The position numbers were made by a program, and so were the translations under genes. Source: Paenirhodobacter hankyongi (GTDB lineage: Bacteria > Pseudomonadota > Alphaproteobacteria > Rhodobacterales > Rhodobacteraceae). From it: a stretch of 64,000 bases of DNA. This document shows, piece after piece, positions 36,369 to 43,632 of this stretch; the stretch's first letter is position 1; every line of letters starts with the position of its first letter. The DNA lies in the NCBI RefSeq assembly GCF_003664585.1, contig NZ_RCHI01000016.1, forward strand, positions 1 to 64,000. Reading direction: 5' to 3'. The notes beneath the pieces were generated by a model. It did no database searches and was not told the DNA's origin. It saw only the letters and a list, made by a program, of their open reading frames with translations.

Positions 36369-36396
36369 CCGGCGCCGCCCTCCCCCTCGGCGCCGG
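36369..36396 (-). terminator. Intra-operon hairpin between the flavoenzyme and PotA-like genes
   Basis: CCGGCGCCG (36369-36377) and CGGCGCCGG (36388-36396) form a perfect 9-bp stem with a 10-nt loop just after the flavoenzyme stop. No T-tract follows. It may set the ratio between enzyme and transporter mRNA. Confidence 0.45.
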
Positions 36397-36402
36397 ACGC
36401 AT

Positions 36403-38466
36403 TCATGCGAGTTGCGTGACCTCGCGGCGGAACGGCAGCGCATCGCCGATGTCGGGCTGGTCAAGCTCGCGCGCATAGCGGTGCCCGGCATAGGTCGCCC
36501 AGGCGATCGGCCCGGGCGCGCAGGCGTCGCCGATCACCTTGACCGAGCGGATGCCGGCATCGGCCCAGTCGCCCTGCCGCGCCAGAAGGTCGTGATAGAG
36601 CGCGTCGTCCGAGATCCGCGAGGCGACCATGACGACCGCGTCGCAGCCAAGCCGCGCCGTCGCGCCGGTGTAGACGCATTCGGTCTCGACGCCGCCCGCA
36701 TGCAGCGCCGCGATGCCGGTGTTCAGCGTGATCTTCACGCCGTTTTCGACCAGCCGGCGATGGATCGCCCCCTGTTCGAGCGTGTTCAGCGTCCAGTCCG
36801 AGACATAGGCCGAGGGGGTGACGAGGGTGACGGTGCAGCCGGCCTTCGCCAGCAGCTCGGCCATCACCCCGCCCATGTAATAATGGTCATCGTCGAACAC
36901 GACGACCGCGCCCTTCGGCAGGCGCCCGGCCATGATGTCGTCCGGCGTGAAGACCGGCATCGCCGGATCGGCGGGCATCGGCACGACATGCTGGCGCGCG
37001 ACGCCATCGGCGCGCCAGTGCGCCCCGGTGGCGATGCAGACATTCTCGAAGCCGAAATCGAGGATCTCCTGCGCGCTCAGACGGCTGTCGAAATAGGTCT
37101 CGACGTTCGGGCGCTGGCTCAGCTGATAGGCGCGGTAATCCGCGACCCGGCCCCAGGCCGAAAGCCCCGGCAGCTTGCGCTCGCGCGCGACGCGGCCGCC
37201 CAGCTCGGTGCCGGCCTCGGCGAGCGCCACGTCATAGCCGCGCAAGGAAAGCGCGCGGGCGGCCTCAAGCCCCGCAGGCCCCGCCCCGACGATCAGCACG
37301 TTGCTGCTGTCGCCCTTGGCGTTCATCTTTTCCGGGTGCCAGCCCTTGCGCCACTCTTCCATGAAGGTCGGGTTCTGCGTGCAGCGGCTGATCGACATCG
37401 TCATGTCGCCGGTGATGCAGATGTTGCAGCCGATGCATTCGCGGATGTCCTCGATCCGGCCTTCCTCGATCTTCTTCGGCAGGAAGGGATCGGCGATCGA
37501 GGGCCGCGCGCAGCCGATGAAATCGAGCACGCCCTGCCGCACCAGCCGCGCCATCACGTCGGGCGAGGTGAAGCGGCCGACGCCGACGACGGGCTTCGAG
37601 GTCAGCTCGCGGATGCCGGTCACCAGCACCTCCTGTGCCGCCTCTTCCTTGAAGCGGGAGGGACCCGAGCAATCCTCCCAGGTGCCCTGCGCCAGATCCC
37701 ACAGGTCGGGCAGATCGGCGTTCATCTCGATGAATTCGCGCAGCTCGGCGTTCGAGAAACCGAGCGCGCCAATATGCTCGTCGAGGCTCACCCGCAGGGT
37801 GATCCCCATCGTGTCGCCGACCGCGTCGCGCATGTCGGCGATCACCTCGTTCACGAACCGCGCCCGGTTCTCGAGCGAGCCACCGTATTCATCCGAGCGC
37901 TGGTTCGTCGCGCGGCTGAGGAAATGCTGGAAGATGCCGAAGCCATGCGCACCGTAAAGGCAGATCAGATCGAAACCCGCGAGTTTCGAGCGCTTGGCCG
38001 CGTTCACGAACCAGCGGCGGAGGTTCCTGATGTCGGTCTTGTCCATCGCGCGCGCCTGCACCGGGTCGTTGGTGAAGGTGCGAATGGGCAGCGCCGAGGG
38101 AGCGAGCGGCACTTCCTTGGTATAGAGGTTCGGGCCGTTGATGCCGGAATAGGCAAGCTGGATGCCGGCGAGCGCGCCGCGCGTCTTCATCGCGTCCGAC
38201 ATCCGGTTCAGCGCCGGAATGTCGGCATCGTCCCACAGCCGCAGCTCGATGAAGGGGGTGATTTCCGAGGTGTGGTGCATCTCGGTCTGCTCGGTGAAGA
38301 TCACGCCCCAGCCGCCCTCGGCCTTGATCCCGCGCATCGCGGCGGCGGCAGAGGGGTCGCGATAGCCGCCGCCATTGCAATGCGGAACCTGATAGAAGCG
38401 GTTCTTCGCGGTCAGGGGCCCGATCTTCGCGGGCTCGAACAGGATGTCATAGGCTGGGTTTCGCAC
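36403..38466 (-). CDS. Trimethylamine-dehydrogenase-like iron-sulfur flavoprotein
   Basis: A 687-residue protein of the TMADH/DMADH/DgcA group: FMN barrel (1-335), 4Fe-4S motif with Cys344, Cys347, Cys350 and Cys362, then an ADP/FAD-binding part (GAGPAGLEAARAL). Numbering matches TMADH at the start: Cys30, the covalent FMN attachment Cys, is kept, as are Tyr171 and His174 of the YGAH motif. Of the TMADH aromatic bowl, Tyr60 is Gln (as in dimethylamine dehydrogenase), Trp264 is kept (Trp263 here), and Trp355 is Asp354. The substrate is therefore probably not trimethylamine but another N-methyl or secondary amine. GTG 38466 has AAGGAG 5 nt upstream. It leads the leftward operon. Confidence 0.88.
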   Translation of the reverse strand: MRNPAYDILFEPAKIGPLTAKNRFYQVPHCNGGGYRDPSAAAAMRGIKAEGGWGVIFTEQTEMHHTSEITPFIELRLWDDADIPALNRMSDAMKTRGALAGIQLAYSGINGPNLYTKEVPLAPSALPIRTFTNDPVQARAMDKTDIRNLRRWFVNAAKRSKLAGFDLICLYGAHGFGIFQHFLSRATNQRSDEYGGSLENRARFVNEVIADMRDAVGDTMGITLRVSLDEHIGALGFSNAELREFIEMNADLPDLWDLAQGTWEDCSGPSRFKEEAAQEVLVTGIRELTSKPVVGVGRFTSPDVMARLVRQGVLDFIGCARPSIADPFLPKKIEEGRIEDIRECIGCNICITGDMTMSISRCTQNPTFMEEWRKGWHPEKMNAKGDSSNVLIVGAGPAGLEAARALSLRGYDVALAEAGTELGGRVARERKLPGLSAWGRVADYRAYQLSQRPNVETYFDSRLSAQEILDFGFENVCIATGAHWRADGVARQHVVPMPADPAMPVFTPDDIMAGRLPKGAVVVFDDDHYYMGGVMAELLAKAGCTVTLVTPSAYVSDWTLNTLEQGAIHRRLVENGVKITLNTGIAALHAGGVETECVYTGATARLGCDAVVMVASRISDDALYHDLLARQGDWADAGIRSVKVIGDACAPGPIAWATYAGHRYARELDQPDIGDALPFRREVTQLA

Positions 38467-38558
38467 GTCGTCTCCTTGCCGGCCGCAGGTCTGGCCGGGC
38501 TGAGAGGACGATCCGGCGCCGGGGCGCCCAAGTAAATTACACCTTCCGGAAGCCTGAC

Positions 38559-38573
38559 TTAGGCTGCGCCTAA
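38559..38573 (-). promoter_or_regulatory. TTAGG-N5-CCTAA operator upstream of the flavoenzyme operon
   Basis: TTAGG-CTGCG-CCTAA is a perfect inverted repeat (arms TTAGGC/GCCTAA) with a T-N11-A core typical of LysR-type sites. It lies 93 nt upstream of the GTG start at 38466, between that gene and the LysR gene. Matching sites are at 39602, 45230 and 46902. Confidence 0.7.
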
Positions 38574-38624
38574 TCACTTAATTCCGTGGCGAAGTGCACG
38601 CATAATGTGCAGTTGGCGAAGCCG

Positions 38625-39578
38625 TCAGAAGTCGCGCCGCACGCCCTTTGCCTGGACCTGCAGCCCCGGCGCGCGCAAGGGCGTGATCTCGGCCCGGGCA
38701 TGGTCGATGAAGGCGCGCACGGTGCGCGAATTCTGCGCCCCCTCGCTCATCATCAGACCCAGCTTGAGCGTGCGCACCGGCCCCGTCAGCGGGATGAACC
38801 GCAGCCGCCGCCCGTCCGGGGCAAGTTCGGTGATCGGGCGCACGTTCGCCAGACCGTAGCCGAAGCCGTTCGCCACCATCGAGCGCATCACCGCGATGTC
38901 GCGGGTACGTTCCGCGATCATCGGGGTGATGCCGAGCGCGGTGAAGAAGGACAGGAAGTAATCCGAGCTCATCGGCAGGTCGAGCAGCACCATCGGATAG
39001 TCGGACAGCTCGGCCGGCGACACCGCCTCGAGATGGGCAAGCTCGTGCGTCTCGTGCAGAAGCGCGAAGGGCGGCAAGCCGATCAGCGGCACGAAATCGA
39101 GGTCGGGTGGCACGTTCAGGTCATAGGTCAGCGCGATATCGAGCTTGGCCGAGCGCAAGGCGTCGAACAGCTCCTGCTGGTCGCGCTCGAACTGGTGGAA
39201 CTCGACCTCCGGGTAGGTGTCGACGAAGCTGCGGCGCAGCTGTGGCAGCACGATCTGCGCGAAGGACACAAGGCAGCCGATGTTCAGCGGCCCGCGCACC
39301 TTGCCGGTGATGTCATTCGCGAGATCGTTCAGCGCGCCCGCCTTTTCAAGCACTTCGCGCGCCAGATCCATGAAGCGCGCGCCGCCCTGGGTGAGCGACA
39401 GCCCATGCGCATGGCGCCGGATGAAGAGCTGCAGCCCGAATTCCGCCTCGAGCTGCGAGATCGCCGAGGAGATCGAGGGCGAGGAGACATTCACCTTCTC
39501 GGCGGCGAGCGCGATCGAGCCGCACTCGCCCACGGCGACGAAATATTCCAGCTGTCGCAGCGTGATGCGTAAGGGCAC
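38625..39578 (-). CDS. LysR-type regulator, probable master of the TTAGG-N5-CCTAA regulon
   Basis: A 317-residue LysR-type regulator. The N-terminal winged HTH reads RQLEYFVAVGECGSIALAAE followed by KVNVSSPSISSAISQLEAEF; the effector domain begins near residue 93. The start is GTG 39578 with a weak GGGGAT ribosome site. A near-palindromic TTAGG-type site lies 24-38 nt upstream of its own start, and the same site precedes the flavoenzyme, GMC oxidoreductase and HpaB-like genes, so it is the likely regulator of both catabolic blocks. The inducer is unknown. Confidence 0.88.
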   Translation of the reverse strand: MPLRITLRQLEYFVAVGECGSIALAAEKVNVSSPSISSAISQLEAEFGLQLFIRRHAHGLSLTQGGARFMDLAREVLEKAGALNDLANDITGKVRGPLNIGCLVSFAQIVLPQLRRSFVDTYPEVEFHQFERDQQELFDALRSAKLDIALTYDLNVPPDLDFVPLIGLPPFALLHETHELAHLEAVSPAELSDYPMVLLDLPMSSDYFLSFFTALGITPMIAERTRDIAVMRSMVANGFGYGLANVRPITELAPDGRRLRFIPLTGPVRTLKLGLMMSEGAQNSRTVRAFIDHARAEITPLRAPGLQVQAKGVRRDF

Positions 39579-39601
39579 GGCTTATCCCCGGTTGTCTTGC
39601 G

Positions 39602-39616
39602 TCAGGTTTTTCCTAA
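39602..39616 (-). promoter_or_regulatory. TTAGG-N5-CCTAA-like site upstream of the LysR gene
   Basis: TCAGG-TTTTT-CCTAA (one mismatch to the consensus) sits within a longer near-perfect inverted repeat: TTGCGTCAGG (39597-39606) and CCTAACGCAA (39612-39621), 9 of 10 paired. It lies just upstream of the LysR start, the expected place for autoregulation. It might also act as the 3' end of the aldehyde dehydrogenase transcript. Confidence 0.6.
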
Positions 39617-39644
39617 CGCAAGCTGATCCGCCGCGCCCTTGCCG

Positions 39645-41129
39645 TCAATAGCTGATCCAGACCGTCTTCAGCGCCGAATACTTGTCGAAGGAATGGATCG
39701 ACAGGTCGCGACCAAAGCCCGACTGCTTCATGCCGCCAAAGGGCGTCATCGCGGAAAGCGCGTCGACCGTGTTGACCGAGACGGTGCCCGCGACGAGTGC
39801 GTCCGAGACCGCCATCGCCCGGCTCAGATCGCGCGTCCAGACCGAGGCGGCCAGCCCATAGACCGTGTCGTTCGCGATCGCGACCGCCTCGGCGTCGTCG
39901 CGGAAGGTCTGCACCGCAAGCACCGGGCCGAAGATCTCCTCGCGCGCGATGCGGGCGTCGCGCGGCACATCGGCGAAGATCGTCGGCGCGATGAAGGCGT
40001 CCGAACCGCCGATGGTCAGCCGTTCCCCGCCGGTCACCAGACGCGCGGATTGCTTGCCCGAGGCCAGGAACCCCGCCACCCGCTCGGCATGGCGCGCATC
40101 GACCATCGCGCCCATCGTGGTTTCGGGGTCGAGCGGGTTGCCCGGCCGGATCGCCTCGGCCCGCACCTTCATCCGGTCGAGCATCTCCTCGGCGATGCTC
40201 TCGTGCACCAGCATCCGCGAATTGGCCGAACAGACCTCGCCCTGGTTGAAGAAGATGCCGAAGGCGGCCTTGTCGGCGGCGGCATCCAGATCGGCATCGG
40301 CAAAGATCAGGTTCGGGCTTTTGCCGCCGGTCTCGAGCCAGACCTGCTTCATGTTGCTCTCGCCGGCATAGCGCTGGAACAGCTTGCCGACCTCGGTCGA
40401 GCCGGTGAAGACGAGGCAATCGACGTCCGGGTGCCGGCCAAGCGCCTGCCCCGCATCCTCGCCAAAGCCCGGCACGACGTTCAGCACGCCATCGGGCAGC
40501 CCAGCCTCGGCGGCGAGCTCGGCCAGACGCAGCGCCGAAAGCGGCGATTGCTCGGCGGGTTTGAGCACCACCGAATTGCCCGCGGCCAAGGCCGGCGCAA
40601 GCTTCCAGGTCGCCATGTCGAGCGGGAAATTCCAGGGCACCACCGCGCCAATGACCCCAAGCGGCACGCGGCGGATCAGCGCGATGTCCCGCCCGCCGGT
40701 CGGCGCGACCTCGTCATAGAGCTTGTCGATCGCCTCGGCATGCCACTGGAAGAAATGCGCCGAGCCCGGCACGTCGACGTTCACCGTCTCGGCAATCGGC
40801 TTGCCCATGTCGAGCGTGTCGAGAAGCGCGAATTCCTCGAGGTTCTCGCGCAGAAGATTCGCCAGACGCAGGAGCACCTCCTTGCGCGCGCCGGGCGTCT
40901 GCTTCGACCAGCGGCCATCCTCGAAGGCGCGACGCGACGCGCGCACGGCGCGGTCGATATCCTCGGCGCCGCCGCGCGCGACATCGGTGAGCGCAAGGCC
41001 GGTCGCCGGGTTCACGCTTTCGAACCGCGCGCCCGAGGCTGCGGGCACGAAGCGGCCGTCGATCCAGCACTGGTTGCGCATCATCAGCGCGCCCGCGCGG
41101 GCGGTGTAATGGGCGAGGCTTTGCATCAT
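39645..41129 (-). CDS. Aldehyde dehydrogenase, PuuC-like
   Basis: A 494-residue NAD(P)-dependent aldehyde dehydrogenase with PWNFPLDMATWKLAPALAAG, the catalytic Glu in LETGGKSP and the catalytic Cys in NQGEVCSANSR. The C-terminal run NTVDALSAMTPFGGMKQSGF resembles PuuC, which oxidises gamma-glutamyl-gamma-aminobutyraldehyde and other amino-aldehydes. AGGAG lies 4 nt before the ATG, which overlaps the DUF1028 stop by four bases. It would oxidise an aldehyde made by the amine dehydrogenase or GMC enzyme. The specific substrate is inferred only. Confidence 0.86.
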   Translation of the reverse strand: MMQSLAHYTARAGALMMRNQCWIDGRFVPAASGARFESVNPATGLALTDVARGGAEDIDRAVRASRRAFEDGRWSKQTPGARKEVLLRLANLLRENLEEFALLDTLDMGKPIAETVNVDVPGSAHFFQWHAEAIDKLYDEVAPTGGRDIALIRRVPLGVIGAVVPWNFPLDMATWKLAPALAAGNSVVLKPAEQSPLSALRLAELAAEAGLPDGVLNVVPGFGEDAGQALGRHPDVDCLVFTGSTEVGKLFQRYAGESNMKQVWLETGGKSPNLIFADADLDAAADKAAFGIFFNQGEVCSANSRMLVHESIAEEMLDRMKVRAEAIRPGNPLDPETTMGAMVDARHAERVAGFLASGKQSARLVTGGERLTIGGSDAFIAPTIFADVPRDARIAREEIFGPVLAVQTFRDDAEAVAIANDTVYGLAASVWTRDLSRAMAVSDALVAGTVSVNTVDALSAMTPFGGMKQSGFGRDLSIHSFDKYSALKTVWISY

Positions 41130-41803
41130 TCGTCTCCTGGAACGCCGTAGGAAGGGGCCGCGACCGGGTTCAGCGCGCGGGTCACATAGTCATTTGCCTG
41201 CGGCGCATAGACCTCCCAGGCGCGGGCGAGCGCCGCAATCGGGCAGCCGTCATCCAGCCAGTCGATGCGCAGCTCGGCCCAGGGCCAGGCCTGGCGGTCG
41301 ACGATCAGAAGGCCTGCCGAATGCACCGGCCCCGCCTCGCCACCAAGCGCCGAGCCCGCCTGCATCGCGGCGATCAGCCGCTCGCCAAGGCCCCCGGTCG
41401 CCGCCTCGAACCCCGCGACCATCGCCGCGGGCACGCCGGCGTCCGCCAGCAGATTGCCGCCCGCGGCGCAATCGGTGCCCGTGGCCGAGGACCAGACCCC
41501 AAGCGCATTCGGGCCGGAATGGATCGCGGGCGCGCCCGTGACGCCGATCGCCAGCAACTGACGATAGGCCGCAAAGCCATCCGCCGCCACGGCCGCCGAA
41601 ACCGCCGCTTCGGCGCTCTCGCCCGCCGCAAGCCGGTCGAGCATCAGCGGCCCGAGGCCCGGGTTCGTCACGTTCTGCGTCGCCACCGCGCCCACGCCCG
41701 CCCGGGCAAAGGCACAGCGCGCCGCCACCGCGGGCGAAGAGGACGAGATCGCCATCCCGAACTGCCCGCTCTCGGCGCAACGCGCCACGATCGAAAAGGT
41801 CAT
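41126..41803 (-). CDS. DUF1028 family protein
   Basis: A 225-residue protein of DUF1028, a group with an Ntn-hydrolase-like fold and no settled function. Visible family features are the start MTFSIVARCAESGQFGMAIS, GVGAVATQNVTNPGLGPLML and the later GPNALGVWSSATGTDCAAGG. DUF1028 genes often lie beside RidA genes in amine and purine/pyrimidine catabolic clusters, as here. The start follows a GC hairpin after the RidA-like gene; the stop overlaps the aldehyde dehydrogenase start. Confidence 0.8.
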   Translation of the reverse strand: MTFSIVARCAESGQFGMAISSSSPAVAARCAFARAGVGAVATQNVTNPGLGPLMLDRLAAGESAEAAVSAAVAADGFAAYRQLLAIGVTGAPAIHSGPNALGVWSSATGTDCAAGGNLLADAGVPAAMVAGFEAATGGLGERLIAAMQAGSALGGEAGPVHSAGLLIVDRQAWPWAELRIDWLDDGCPIAALARAWEVYAPQANDYVTRALNPVAAPSYGVPGDE

Positions 41804-41847
41804 CGCAACCCCATCCCTTTCATCTTGCCCGAAATACCTCGGGGGGT

Positions 41848-41868
41848 CCGGGGGGCGGCGCCCCCCGG
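41848..41868 (-). repeat. GC hairpin with CCGAGGTATTT tail (Rhodobacterales-style intergenic element)
   Basis: CCGGGGGG and its complement (41848-41855 and 41861-41868), with a further C-G pair, form a 9-bp stem with a 3-nt loop. On the minus strand it is followed by ACCCCCCGAGGTATTTCGGG. From memory, very similar hairpin-plus-GAGGTATTT sequences recur between genes in Rhodobacterales. It lies between the RidA and DUF1028 genes. Confidence 0.6.
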
Positions 41869-41873
41869 CGCTC

Positions 41874-42287
41874 TCAGTCCGGAATCACCGCCGTCGCGTC
41901 GATCTCCACGAGCCACGAGGGCCGCGCGAGGCAGGTCACCACCACCCCGGTCGAGACTGGATGCACGCCCTTGATATATTCGCCCATCGTCCGATAGACC
42001 GCCTCGCGGTGGCGCACGTCGGTCAGATAGACGGTGACCTTGCACAGATGTTCCATCTTGCCGCCGGCCTCCTCGATCAGCTGGCGGATGTTTTGCATAA
42101 CCTTGTGGGTCTGCTCGACCGGATCCATCGAGCCGATATCCTCGGCGGTGTCCAGATCCTGCGGACACTGGCCGCGCAGGAAGACCGTCGCGCCGCGCGC
42201 GACCACGGCCTGGCAGAGGTCGTTGTCGAGCTTCTGCTCGGGATAGGTGTCCTTGGTGTTGAATTTGCGGATGCGAGTATGGGCCAT
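41874..42287 (-). CDS. RidA/YjgF family protein
   Basis: A 137-residue RidA-family protein. RidA members hydrolyse reactive enamines/imines made during amine and amino-acid breakdown, or serve as specific deaminases in catabolic clusters. Typical features are ARGATVFLRGQCPQDLDTAE, the central EEAGGKMEHLCKVTVYLTD with the following VRHREAVY, and the C-terminal RPSWLVEIDATAVIPD; the canonical substrate-binding Arg region is changed to LARPSWLVEIDA. I chose ATG 42287, with GGAG 8 nt upstream. It fits a pathway that yields an imine by amine oxidation. Confidence 0.88.
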   Translation of the reverse strand: MAHTRIRKFNTKDTYPEQKLDNDLCQAVVARGATVFLRGQCPQDLDTAEDIGSMDPVEQTHKVMQNIRQLIEEAGGKMEHLCKVTVYLTDVRHREAVYRTMGEYIKGVHPVSTGVVVTCLARPSWLVEIDATAVIPD

Positions 42288-42303
42288 GTCGGGTCTCCGG
42301 AAA

Positions 42304-43572
42304 TCAGGCGGTCTTGGTGACGGGTTCGGCGGCGGGCGCATAGGCGAGATAGCCGCGCTGCTTGGCGATGTGATCGGCGACGAATTTCGCGTCGTGCCAG
42401 CACCCCCAGATGAAGGAGGAGCCACGGCGCGTCTGCCACGGCAGGCCGAGGAAATAGATCCCCGCCTCGGTCGAGACGCCCCGCGAATGGCGCGGCTTGC
42501 CGGCGGCGTCGAGCGCGCCCTCGGGCAGCCAGGAGTAATCCGAGCTGAAGCCCGTGGCCCAGAGGATCGTGGTGATCCCGGCCTCGGCCAGATCGAGCGC
42601 AAGGATCGGATCGGTCATGCAGGCGGGATCGGCACCGATCACCCGGGCCTGCGGCTCCTCGGGCAGATCGAGCCCGTTGCGTGCGACATAGGCGTCGGCG
42701 GCATCGAGCAGCGACAGATAATTCGCGTCGCCCCCCGCGACGTTCTTCGCGAGATCCGGGGCGAAACGCATCGTGCCGCCCTCGAACCCCTCGGTCCGGC
42801 CCAGCAGCACCATCCCCCGCGCGGCGAGCTTGCGGAAATCGACGGTCTGGCCGCCATGCGCGCCGCTCACCGCAATGGTGGTGTGCTCGGAAGACGGGTT
42901 CGCATCGGCATCCCAGAGGTTCAGCACACCGAGCCACCAGACGAAATCGCGGCCGCGATAGCTCCGCGGCGGGCGGTCATGCGGCCCGACCGACAGATAG
43001 ACCTTGCGCCCCGCGGCGAGAAGCTCGTCGGCGATCTGCACGCCCGAGGAGCCGGCGCCGACGACCAGCACCGCGCCCGGCGCGATCTGGGCGGGGTTGC
43101 GATAGTCGCTCGAATGGATCTGGGTGATGCCGGTGCTTGCGGGCACCAGCGGCGGGATCGAGGGCGTCTGGAAGGCGCCGGTCGCGGCGATCACATACTC
43201 CGCCTCGATCACGCCGGTCGCGGTCTCGACGCGGAACCCGGGGCGGCCTTCGAGGCGGGCAACCCGGTTCACCTCGACGCCGCAGCGCACCGGCGCGCCG
43301 ATGTGGCTTGCGTAGGCTTCCATGTAATCGGCGACCGCGTCCTTCGCCACGAAGGCGTCGGGATCGGCGTCGAATTCGAGCGTCGGGAAGCGGTCGTGCC
43401 AGGCGGGGCCATTGGCGACGAGCGAATCCCAGCGCGCCGTGCGCCAGCGCTCGGCGATCCGGCTGCGCTCGAGCACGAGATGGGGAATGCCGGCGCGGCC
43501 GAGATGCTCGCTCGCGGCGAGGCCGGCCTGTCCGGCGCCCACGACCAGGGCTTCGATCTTTTCAACTGACAT
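42304..43572 (-). CDS. FAD/NADPH-dependent monooxygenase (flavin-containing type)
   Basis: A 422-residue flavoprotein with an N-terminal FAD motif VVGAGQAGLAASEHL (near 10-24), a second dinucleotide motif VVGAGSSGVQIADEL in the middle (near 168-182), and the C-terminal ATGFSSDYSWL, resembling class B flavin monooxygenases such as the CzcO-like group. These add oxygen to N, S or C atoms using NADPH. AAGGA lies 7 nt before the ATG. It is encoded between an HpaB-type hydroxylase and RidA, so it may oxygenate a nitrogen or ring carbon of the same compound. Substrate not known. Confidence 0.83.
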   Translation of the reverse strand: MSVEKIEALVVGAGQAGLAASEHLGRAGIPHLVLERSRIAERWRTARWDSLVANGPAWHDRFPTLEFDADPDAFVAKDAVADYMEAYASHIGAPVRCGVEVNRVARLEGRPGFRVETATGVIEAEYVIAATGAFQTPSIPPLVPASTGITQIHSSDYRNPAQIAPGAVLVVGAGSSGVQIADELLAAGRKVYLSVGPHDRPPRSYRGRDFVWWLGVLNLWDADANPSSEHTTIAVSGAHGGQTVDFRKLAARGMVLLGRTEGFEGGTMRFAPDLAKNVAGGDANYLSLLDAADAYVARNGLDLPEEPQARVIGADPACMTDPILALDLAEAGITTILWATGFSSDYSWLPEGALDAAGKPRHSRGVSTEAGIYFLGLPWQTRRGSSFIWGCWHDAKFVADHIAKQRGYLAYAPAAEPVTKTA

Positions 43573-43632
43573 CGTTCAGTCCTTCTGTGAAATCGGGGAA
43601 GCGCCCGGGGGCGCGCGAAATTCTGGCCGGGC

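Noticed and set aside
36403-38466. Calling the flavoenzyme a trimethylamine dehydrogenase
   Set aside because: Two of three aromatic cage residues are replaced, so only the family name is justified.
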